A stretch of DNA of 14,678 bases from positions 1 to 14,678 of the forward strand of contig CALFUF010000107.1 in the NCBI GenBank assembly GCA_937916405.1, given 5' to 3'. The notes under the pieces were generated by a model. That model was given only the letters and a program-made list of their open reading frames with translations, was not told where the DNA came from and searched no databases. How positions within the stretch are numbered: position 1 is the stretch's first letter; every line of letters starts with the position of its first letter. The translations under genes were made by a program, and so were the position numbers. The DNA comes from an uncultured Prevotella sp. GTDB taxonomy: Bacteria > Bacteroidota > Bacteroidia > Bacteroidales > Bacteroidaceae. Of this stretch, positions 1 through 6,318 are shown one piece after another.

Positions 1-529
1 CAAGATAACCTCCATACGTATGAGACATCGTCAACAACTTCGCAAAGAGTTGGAGACGGTTGTCAAAGGTCACATGTCCCTCATCATCGAACCCCCAGTA
101 CTGCTCGGCAAAGTTAAATCCGAGGAAGTTGGGATACTCTTTGAAATACTGCTCATACTTTGACACATCTTTAGGTGTGTCTGGCATGCGATTGAAATAA
201 CCGCTAGCGCATTGTATCATCGTCCATACCCGGTTCTGCGCACAGATTTTCATCCATGAGTCATAAATAGCAGGACCGTTGGGTGACTTGTCATCACTTG
301 ACGAGGTGGCAATATTGAAAATCACATAGGGACGCACATCCTCTGGCACCATATCAATAATCTTCTGTGGGTCAGCATACTGCCACACGTCGATATGGAT
401 AATCCATGCTGGTTGTTCTGGTGATATGGGACGACGCAGTTCCGTGCCATTATGTGCAAAACCCGTCATACAGAATGCCATCAGACACGTCAAAGCAACC
501 AGCCTCATGCTTAGGACAACTTTTTTCAT
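1..529 (-). CDS. Glycoside hydrolase family 98 (GH98) enzyme, N-terminal 176 residues; 3' end beyond window
   Basis: This frame is open from ATG at 529 to the window edge. It begins with a hydrophobic signal sequence (about residues 1-25, ending TGFA); Phe precedes Cys20, so there is no lipobox and SPI export is likely. From residue 32 it reads like the start of a GH98 catalytic domain: RRPISPEQPAWIIHID, then WQYADPQKIIDMVPEDVRPYV, an NRVWTMIQ strand, and YPNFLGFNFAEQYWGFDD at 132-149. GH98 enzymes are inverting endo-hydrolases; known members cut blood-group glycans (endo-beta-1,4-galactosidase) or complex glucuronoarabinoxylan (endo-xylanase, in Bacteroides). Glu142 is a candidate catalytic acid by analogy with the family; this is tentative. 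It is the last gene of the operon visible here, 20 nt after the fimbrillin-like gene, and probably the depolymerase of the locus. Family assignment is by recognition of the motif pattern, not by search. Confidence 0.82.
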   Translation of the reverse strand, partial: MKKVVLSMRLVALTCLMAFCMTGFAHNGTELRRPISPEQPAWIIHIDVWQYADPQKIIDMVPEDVRPYVIFNIATSSSDDKSPNGPAIYDSWMKICAQNRVWTMIQCASGYFNRMPDTPKDVSKYEQYFKEYPNFLGFNFAEQYWGFDDEGHVTFDNRLQLFAKLLTMSHTYGGYL

Positions 530-549
530 AGGAATTATTGTATCGTATT

Positions 550-1437
550 TTAAGATTTAATCTCAATAGTCTTCTCACGATCCTCTTCCCAGTCGGTGAC
601 ATAGCTGCCATCAAGAATTACACCTTGGTCGGTCAGACGGATATTAAGTGTGAAAGTCTGTCCACTCTTCAAGACAGTGTCCTCTGTCAGAGAATATGTC
701 TGGCGTACACCATAGACGGTGATAGCAAAGAAATCTGTTCCAGCGGTAATGGTCTGTGAGGGCAGGATGGCACTGGTAGACAAACGCCAGTCAGTGGATA
801 TTTCTGGATACATCTGGATATTGGTCTTCTCATCCTCGATGGTTGTCGCAGTGGCGTTCTTGATATCTATGTTCGCACAATTGTAGACATTCAGCAACTC
901 TGCGGAAACCTGACTCATATCCACCAGACCCGACTCATCGATAATGTGGATGACTACCTTAGCCATCAGATGACTGAAAGTCATGGAGGTATATGTGCCG
1001 TCACTGTTATCAAGAGAGCCAATCATGAGGTCACTGGCTTGAAAAGATGATAAGGTAGACTGGTCAGACTGCACTTGGAACAGTTGGGTACCTGACAGTG
1101 CGTCCGTACTCCAGTCTTCCTGATAAGGGCTGTATACATACAGTTGCTGTCCACGGGCAGAAGCGGGGAGGATGAGAGTCCCATCCCCACCTACTCCTAC
1201 TTGTTGGAAGGTTACTGCCCCATCATCTCCAACCATATAGACGCCTACCTGACTTCCTGACGGTATCACGTTGGTATTACCATTCGTGTCCATCAGTGTC
1301 AAGGTCACCTCTCCGTCCTCATCGTCGTCTATATAGACGAACTCTTTGGAGTCACTGCAAGCTGAGAGTAGCACAAGGCATACCATCAACCACAGGGAGG
1401 TTAACTTTTGGAATGATATTGATGGGAAATATTTCAT
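550..1437 (-). CDS. Fimbrillin-family lipoprotein (Mfa-like), third of three
   Basis: This 295-residue protein has an SPII signal peptide with lipobox LLSAC (Cys27), followed by an acidic stretch (YIDDDEDGE), as in surface-exposed Bacteroidota lipoproteins. The body has the fimbrillin-like pattern: QVGVYMVGDDG (63-73), YVYSPYQEDW (100-109), DQSTLSSFQASDLMIG (125-140), FSHLMAKVVIHI (154-165), and a terminal VTDWEED (280-286) that matches the ITDWDD end of the fimbrillin domain in its neighbour. Fimbrillin folds are two-domain beta-sandwiches found as pilus subunits, anchors or adhesins. Unlike the other two, it has no Arg in the segment before the first conserved strand, so a pilin-type cleavage site is not apparent. 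It lies 16 nt after the upstream fimbrillin gene and 20 nt before GH98. A role in glycan or surface binding is inferred from the context. Confidence 0.82.
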   Translation of the reverse strand: MKYFPSISFQKLTSLWLMVCLVLLSACSDSKEFVYIDDDEDGEVTLTLMDTNGNTNVIPSGSQVGVYMVGDDGAVTFQQVGVGGDGTLILPASARGQQLYVYSPYQEDWSTDALSGTQLFQVQSDQSTLSSFQASDLMIGSLDNSDGTYTSMTFSHLMAKVVIHIIDESGLVDMSQVSAELLNVYNCANIDIKNATATTIEDEKTNIQMYPEISTDWRLSTSAILPSQTITAGTDFFAITVYGVRQTYSLTEDTVLKSGQTFTLNIRLTDQGVILDGSYVTDWEEDREKTIEIKS

Positions 1438-1453
1438 AGAATACGATGATTAC

Positions 1454-3196
1454 TTAATTCGAAAGGATTACATCCTTAGCAAGGATATCACAGGAGCCTG
1501 CATTACTACGTCCGCCAAAGGCTATTTTCGTCACTGTCGACAGGTCGATACCCAGTTCTGTCAGGTCAACCGTCTTAGTACCGGCACTATAGAAGCCGTT
1601 ACCGAACTCCGTGAAAGTTGAGCCTACATAATAGCCCATACGCACGGGACCGTCCACCAGGTTGCTGAAGGTGAAAGTCAGTGTTGTATAGTTGGCAAGT
1701 TCTCCATTGGCAAACTCAAAGACGGGCATCAAGTTACTGGTGCTACCTGTCCATGTATAAGTTGGAGCATTGTAGGTGGCATTGTTACCTGGATCACCAA
1801 AGGTGGCTGTCAAAGTGTTGCCATCTTCACTACCAGTTCCTTCGTCACTACCACTTCCTGTTCCCTCCAGATAGACATCTGAAGCAAGGATATCACAGGA
1901 CCCCGCATTACTACGTCCGCCAAAAGCGATCTTCGTCACTGTCGACAAGTCGATACCTAATTCCGTCAGGTCAATCTCCTTGGTACCTGCGCTGTAGAAA
2001 CCATTACCAAACTCCGTGAATGTCGAGCCAACATAGTAGCCCATACGTACTGGTCCGTCTACCAGGTTGCTGAAGGTAAATACTAATTTAGAGTAGTTTT
2101 TCAGTTCTCCATTGTTAAACTCAAAAATCGTCATCAGGTTATTGGTGCTACCTGTCCATGCATAGGTGGGAGCACTATAAGAAGCGTTGCCGCCGGGAGT
2201 CTGGAATGTGGCATAGAGCTTGGTGGTCTCTGTTGGAACCTCAGGCTCGTCATTCTCCACTAATTCAGCGTCACCATCGAGGGCGGTAGTGTTATCGTCC
2301 CAGTCTGTGATCTGTGTGGTCATCTCTAACTCAACGGCAGCCTCAGCACCCTCTCCAAGAATCTTCACAGTATAGGTATATGCCTTACCAGATACGAAGG
2401 AAGTCTCACTCTTCAATGGTGCAGTCAGTGTTCTGCCGTCGGTAAGACTGATCTGGATAAAGTCATCAGCACCTACAGTCTGTGGAACGATAATCGCACT
2501 GGCAACGAACTCAGTGGCATCAGCGGCAAAAGCGACAGCCTTGATGGCGGTAGCCGTACCAGATGCCTCACCCAGCGTAGCGTCACTAACCTTCAAGGTC
2601 GTAGAAGGTTTGGTGTTCAGGATACTTACTGTGGCACCCTTCAGATCCACATCGGTCTCTCCGCTTAATGTGAACTTGATATTCATCTTAGAGAGCATGT
2701 GTGTGAAGACCAGTGGAACAGCAGGTGTTGTTCTGTTATAGGCATTCTCTCCTGAGGGAGCTCCACACAGCAGGTCACTGGCGAGATAATTGGCATCTGT
2801 GCTCTGGTCGGTAGCGACGGAGAATGCTACAGCTTCCTCCATTTTACTGGTGAACGATGCGTTATATGGAGCATAAGCATTTACACTGACATTAGAGCCG
2901 TCCTCAGGGAAATAGAGCGTAGTGCCAGTGAAATTTCCACTGCCATCAGCGGTCATCTCGGCATTATCACCATCTGTGATATAACCGTTAGCATCTTTTA
3001 CGAACACACCGACTTTCATACCTTCAGCAATCTGTGTCTTTTGAAGACTCGTATTTGCCGAACGCATATTCGCAAGATTACTTACCAGGGTGATAGGGGT
3101 TGAAAGACTGTTGTTTTGCATCTGCTGATCATCTGATGAACAACTGGCAAAGGTCATAACAGCGAGACCTAATGCGAAAATAGATAATTTTTTCAT
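1454..3196 (-). CDS. Fimbrillin-family lipoprotein with tandem C-terminal beta-sandwich domains, second of three
   Basis: This 580-residue protein is about twice the length of its neighbours. Its SPII signal has lipobox FASC (Cys19), followed by SSDD. Residues 30-303 form a fimbrillin-like domain: KVGVFVKDANG (61-71), AYAPY (107-111), DQSTDANYLASDLLCG (130-145), FTHMLSKMNIKF (164-175), ending ITDWDD (296-301). An acidic linker (302-325) leads to two copies of a domain of about 120 residues (326-444 and 460-580), joined by a Gly/Ser/Asp/Glu linker (445-459). The copies share APTY-WTGST-NLM, NLVDGPVRMGYYVG and VTKIAFGGRSNAGSCDILA. Their pattern resembles small glycan-binding beta-sandwiches, but I cannot name the family. 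The ATG overlaps the upstream stop as ATGA, so translation is probably coupled. It may be an adhesin-type SGBP displaying two binding domains; that role is inference. Confidence 0.82.
   Translation of the reverse strand: MKKLSIFALGLAVMTFASCSSDDQQMQNNSLSTPITLVSNLANMRSANTSLQKTQIAEGMKVGVFVKDANGYITDGDNAEMTADGSGNFTGTTLYFPEDGSNVSVNAYAPYNASFTSKMEEAVAFSVATDQSTDANYLASDLLCGAPSGENAYNRTTPAVPLVFTHMLSKMNIKFTLSGETDVDLKGATVSILNTKPSTTLKVSDATLGEASGTATAIKAVAFAADATEFVASAIIVPQTVGADDFIQISLTDGRTLTAPLKSETSFVSGKAYTYTVKILGEGAEAAVELEMTTQITDWDDNTTALDGDAELVENDEPEVPTETTKLYATFQTPGGNASYSAPTYAWTGSTNNLMTIFEFNNGELKNYSKLVFTFSNLVDGPVRMGYYVGSTFTEFGNGFYSAGTKEIDLTELGIDLSTVTKIAFGGRSNAGSCDILASDVYLEGTGSGSDEGTGSEDGNTLTATFGDPGNNATYNAPTYTWTGSTSNLMPVFEFANGELANYTTLTFTFSNLVDGPVRMGYYVGSTFTEFGNGFYSAGTKTVDLTELGIDLSTVTKIAFGGRSNAGSCDILAKDVILSN
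1457..1819 (-). repeat. Second copy of the tandem domain repeat (residues 460-580)
   Basis: This is the C-terminal copy of an intragenic tandem duplication with a period of 135 codons (405 nt). Core residues 508-573 match residues 373-438 of the first copy at 64 of 66 positions; only Thr542/Glu407 and Val543/Ile408 differ. The N-terminal parts are less similar but keep ATF, PG, APTY, WTGST, NLM, FEF and NGEL. At DNA level the cores (1478-1675 versus 1883-2080) differ at 28 of 198 positions by my count. Confidence 0.9.
1865..2221 (-). repeat. First copy of the tandem domain repeat (residues 326-444)
   Basis: This is the N-terminal copy of the duplicated domain, ending in SDVYLE before the 15-residue flexible linker. 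Trp347, Tyr387, Tyr388, Phe393, Phe396, Phe400 and Tyr401 all have identical partners 135 residues later, so aromatic positions that could stack on sugar rings are kept in both copies. Confidence 0.9.
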
Positions 3197-4110
3197 AATG
3201 TTATATTTATTGAGTTAAAAAATAAAAATGTACGTGAATTAGCGGGTGTGGTGGCATGATCCTCACCCATCTGAGAGTTGATGGCATCGGAACCGATATG
3301 GGCGGTGAACGTATAGGACTTCCCACTTACAAAGGTGATGTCATCGGCTACTTTAACCTCTAATACCTTGTCACTGGTTGTCAGACGTATCAGGACAGTA
3401 CCGGCTGTTATCGCCTGAGGTACCAGAACGGCATAAGCCGTCGTGGCGGTCCCCAGCGTAGCAAGGACCGTGACATCAGTGGCATCTCCAGTGGCGGACC
3501 CTATTGCTCCTGTTGATGGGTTGAGGGTGGTCGATACCTTGGTGTTTGCCACTACCAGTTGCGCGCCAGAGAGGTCTATATCAGTTTCATTCTGAATGTT
3601 GATGGTCAGTCTTGCCATCACATGTTTGAAGTTCAGAACAACGGCATCAGTGGTCTGTGATACCGGATTTGTGGCAGGGACACCATAAACCAGGTCACTG
3701 GCAAGATAGCCATCATCTGTGCTTTGGTCAGTAGCTACTGTGAAGGCATTTGCCTGGTTGTAGCTCCACCCCGTCTGGTATGGTGCGTAGGCGTAGAGAC
3801 TGGCACTCCCTTTATACCATTCCATCGCAGAGCCGACAGCCGTCAGGGCAGAGCCGCTCACGGTGTACTGGCTGTTGTTGCCATTTTCGAGGATGGTCGT
3901 GCCAGCTAACCCAAAGACCCCCACTTTCACTTTGGAATTCAGTTGTGTGGTCTGTAGGTTACTAGTGCCACGCATACCGTCCAAAGAGGTTGCCAGGGAG
4001 ATTGTCTCCTTCGTCTGGGGCGCAAGGTCGTCCGAGCTGCAAGCTGTCAGCGACAGCATAGCTATTGCCATACCGAGGAACACATGAGTCTTTTTCTTAG
4101 TCGTATTCAT
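3193..4110 (-). CDS. Fimbrillin-family lipoprotein, first of three
   Basis: This 305-residue protein has an SPII signal with lipobox SLTAC (Cys24), followed by SSDD. The fimbrillin pattern is clear: KVGVFGLAG (62-70), LYAYAPYQTGW (105-115), FTVATDQSTDDGYLASDLVYG (123-143), LNFKHVMARLTINI (159-172), LVPQAITAG (229-237), FVSGKSYTFTAHIG (260-273). It is closer to the 580-residue protein than to the 295-residue one: both have DQSTD.-YLASDL and MR (Arg47 here, Arg45 there) just before the first conserved strand. The usual domain-end Trp motif is absent; the corresponding place reads INSQMGEDH. The last 13 residues are encoded by AT-rich DNA resembling a leader, and the stop overlaps the next start (ATGA). 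It lies 17 nt after the glycan-binding lipoprotein gene. A surface role, either pilus-like or SGBP-like, is inferred. Confidence 0.82.
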   Translation of the reverse strand: MNTTKKKTHVFLGMAIAMLSLTACSSDDLAPQTKETISLATSLDGMRGTSNLQTTQLNSKVKVGVFGLAGTTILENGNNSQYTVSGSALTAVGSAMEWYKGSASLYAYAPYQTGWSYNQANAFTVATDQSTDDGYLASDLVYGVPATNPVSQTTDAVVLNFKHVMARLTINIQNETDIDLSGAQLVVANTKVSTTLNPSTGAIGSATGDATDVTVLATLGTATTAYAVLVPQAITAGTVLIRLTTSDKVLEVKVADDITFVSGKSYTFTAHIGSDAINSQMGEDHATTPANSRTFLFFNSINITL

Positions 4111-4127
4111 TGTATATCTGTTTAGTG

Positions 4128-5627
4128 TTATTCGTTCTCTTTCGTATTAGGCCGGATACCATAAGGCACCAGTCGCATATTGGCGACGCAGAACTGGAAG
4201 GAGTCCAGTGCTGTTGCCGGACGGGTGGCATCCAACTGGTAGTTCAACATCTTGATAATGGTCTGCTTTTTCTTGTCTAACAAGAAGTTCATCAGACTTC
4301 CTACAGTCGGATAAGTACTCTCCGTCACCTTGAAAGTATTCAGGGGAATGGTAAAGGTCTGCCATCCGTCAGCAAACGATACGGGAGTGCTCATGTCCCA
4401 CATAGCGGTCTGCGCAAACCAAGACTGGGTCAGTGACTTTCCTTGGTCTTTGTCCAAGCGGAAGGAGATAAAGCCAGTGTTCCAGACAGGCTCCCCATTG
4501 CTGTATACATAGATATCCATCTCCACGGCAACCTCTGAGCACTTGCTCTTGGTGGTAATAAGTCCGTCGGAGTGGTCGATCACATACTGGATGCGGTCAC
4601 CGAAACTGAAACGGAAATGACCTGTAGAGGGATCTAGTCCAGCGTCAACGCTCCAGGCAACAGGAGTGTCCCCGAAGAAACTGAGCATATAGTCAGGATT
4701 AATCACATCTGAAGCTTCCGCCAGGGCATGACCAGTTGGCAATGCGTCAGAAGCCTGTACGGTAACCTTGTCAAACAGCGACTGAGTGATATTGATGGTG
4801 TTCTCGAACTCAGAACCAGTGTATGGAGCCTTTGTCCCGTTCGTGCTGAAGGTGCGGAAGAATACGCAGTTGTCACAGAACATCACCGGGGAGTAGGTGC
4901 TGACATGAGCGCCCTCCGACTTACAGCGGATCGGACCTGCCGTGAGATCAGTGACTGCCGGCATCACAAACTCAATCTGTTTAGAGGTGCTTGTGAAGTC
5001 CGTTACCTCTTGCTCGCCAGAGGCGGTAGGCAGGTATATATGATCGACAAACTGCAGGTTACGTCCTGTCAGGATGATTCTCTCACCAGCCTTAGGCAAG
5101 GTGCGGTTGACGCCTGTGATGGAAGGCTCTGGGTCACCAGTGCGGGTCAGTGTGCACATCTTGGTTGTCACTGTCTCGTTGATCGTATACAGTTCCATCA
5201 CGTTATTGCCGATATGTACTGCCTTGATAGCGACGGCACCGTTTTTCCTCGCCGCATCTGATGGTGTCAGGACGAGGGTCTTGCCGTCGAACACATAAGA
5301 ATACTCCAGGTTGCAGACGGAGTCACGGATGGAGGTCTGTGCGTCCGTAAACCAGTGAGAGAGGATTGCCGACTGGTCGTCTACGCTCTGGAACTCCACC
5401 TTATACGACTGCTCGAAATGGGCAGCCTTGGTCTCACCGACTTCCTGTGTTCCCTCCCAGATACCGAACAACTGGTCAGCGGAAAGGGCAACGCCATCAG
5501 CGATCGTCACACTCTCTGGTGCCGGCAAAGAGGGAGCATCGATATCCTTGCTGCATCCTACAATCAGTGTCAGGCAGCATACAATGAGAAATCCCTTTGC
5601 CTTATTTATATGATATAATGTTTTCAT
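4128..5627 (-). CDS. Surface glycan-binding lipoprotein: lipocalin-like, IPT/TIG and SGBP-type C-terminal domain
   Basis: The start is set at ATG 5627 because it directly precedes a good SPII signal (LIVGC, Cys25, then SKDID), 10 nt after the preceding stop. A longer in-frame extension to 5828 lies inside the upstream gene and has no signal-like beginning. The product is 499 residues. Residues about 45-165 look lipocalin-like (LFGIWEG, YVFDGKTLVL, CTLTRTGD). Residues 168-250 form an IPT/TIG domain (PSITGVNRTLPKAGERIILTGRNL, then VMPAVTDLTAGPIRCKSEGA). Residues 255-490 resemble the C-terminal glycan-binding domain of SusE-position SGBPs (FFRTFSTNG, DYMLSFFG, WNTGFISFRL, GWQTFTIPLNTF). Position downstream of susC/susD fits a cell-surface polysaccharide-binding protein. 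Trp and Tyr residues in the last domain are candidates for ligand stacking. The lipocalin-like call is the weakest part. Confidence 0.8.
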   Translation of the reverse strand: MKTLYHINKAKGFLIVCCLTLIVGCSKDIDAPSLPAPESVTIADGVALSADQLFGIWEGTQEVGETKAAHFEQSYKVEFQSVDDQSAILSHWFTDAQTSIRDSVCNLEYSYVFDGKTLVLTPSDAARKNGAVAIKAVHIGNNVMELYTINETVTTKMCTLTRTGDPEPSITGVNRTLPKAGERIILTGRNLQFVDHIYLPTASGEQEVTDFTSTSKQIEFVMPAVTDLTAGPIRCKSEGAHVSTYSPVMFCDNCVFFRTFSTNGTKAPYTGSEFENTINITQSLFDKVTVQASDALPTGHALAEASDVINPDYMLSFFGDTPVAWSVDAGLDPSTGHFRFSFGDRIQYVIDHSDGLITTKSKCSEVAVEMDIYVYSNGEPVWNTGFISFRLDKDQGKSLTQSWFAQTAMWDMSTPVSFADGWQTFTIPLNTFKVTESTYPTVGSLMNFLLDKKKQTIIKMLNYQLDATRPATALDSFQFCVANMRLVPYGIRPNTKENE

Positions 5628-5637
5628 ATCGAATACC

Positions 5638-6318
5638 TTAATTAGTGAAATTAATAGCAGAAGAATAAACTTTCTCCGTATAAATGATGTCACGCTCCTC
5701 GTCATATTTCTCCATGACGATCTCACAGAGTCCCGTGGCGAAGTCAACATCGTCAGGGATGATGACGTACACGTTCTCGTCATCATTCTCCTGTGTCTCA
5801 TCGATAGTGCATCGTACTTTGTCCCCATAGGTCAGCGGCAGCCATACCTCGGTAGCACCACCGAGGGAAGCACCTGTGATTCTCAGCGTGCTGCCAGCGA
5901 TGAGGGTTGTCGATGAGAAAGCCTTGATTTCCGGCTCCTGGTCTGCAGGACGGATGATAAAGGGGAAGTCACACATGCCTTTTGAGGTTACCACACGGAT
6001 ATTGTCACCTGTCGTCTTCACGTCAGAAGGCAGTTGGAAGGTGATATTGTTAGAGGACTCATAGACAAACAGGTTCGTCAGATTGATCGACGTACCGTTG
6101 ACAATGAGTTTCTTCAAATCTCCAAAGCCGCTGCCACGCAGACAGATAGTCTGACCGGGATAGGCGCAGGTAGCCTGCTCGATGGGGCGTGACACCATAT
6201 TAAACCATACACTGTCAATACGGGGAGCCTCGTCATCGTCGTTGCTGCATGCTGTCATGGTGCAGAGAGCAGTGCATAGCAGCAGTAAACCATAGAGTTT
6301 CTTCATCTTATTCTTCAT
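5638..6318 (-). CDS. Lipoprotein with two IPT/TIG domains, SusE/SGBP position
   Basis: This 226-residue protein has an SPII signal with lipobox TMTAC (Cys24), followed by SNDDDE, which fits surface export. Two IPT/TIG-like immunoglobulin folds follow: about 33-122 (PRIDSVWF, GQTICLRGSGFGDLKKLIVNG, ITFQLPSDV) and 128-225 (PEIKAFSSTTLIAGSTLRITG, VYVIIPDDV, AINFTN). No terminal glycan-binding domain is visible, so it may be a scaffold or a small SGBP. Two starts are possible: ATG 6318 overlaps the SusD gene by 11 nt, while ATG 6306 lies 1 nt after the SusD stop and gives MKKLYGLLLL, an equally good signal peptide. I cannot decide between them from sequence alone. The next gene follows after 10 nt. 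Confidence 0.8.
   Translation of the reverse strand: MKNKMKKLYGLLLLCTALCTMTACSNDDDEAPRIDSVWFNMVSRPIEQATCAYPGQTICLRGSGFGDLKKLIVNGTSINLTNLFVYESSNNITFQLPSDVKTTGDNIRVVTSKGMCDFPFIIRPADQEPEIKAFSSTTLIAGSTLRITGASLGGATEVWLPLTYGDKVRCTIDETQENDDENVYVIIPDDVDFATGLCEIVMEKYDEERDIIYTEKVYSSAINFTN

Noticed and set aside
1478..2080. Mobile-element or assembly-duplication explanation for the repeat in the 580-residue protein
   Set aside because: The copies differ at many silent positions and are joined by a designed-looking Gly/Ser linker, which fits an old domain duplication. No terminal inverted repeats or transposase are present.
3270..3300. Frameshift near the end of the first fimbrillin, to restore the missing domain-end Trp
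   Set aside because: A TGG is available one base out of frame, but the following GED stays in the present frame and the other frames give no fimbrillin-like continuation, so in-frame divergence is simpler.
4728..5261. Plus-strand open frame (177 codons) opposite the SGBP gene
   Set aside because: It is antisense to a lipoprotein with clear domains and has no leader, signal or known motif.
5628..5828. In-frame 67-residue N-terminal extension of the SGBP
   Set aside because: It overlaps the upstream IPT gene, is rich in Arg, Ser and Thr without a signal, and would bury the lipoprotein signal that begins at 5627.
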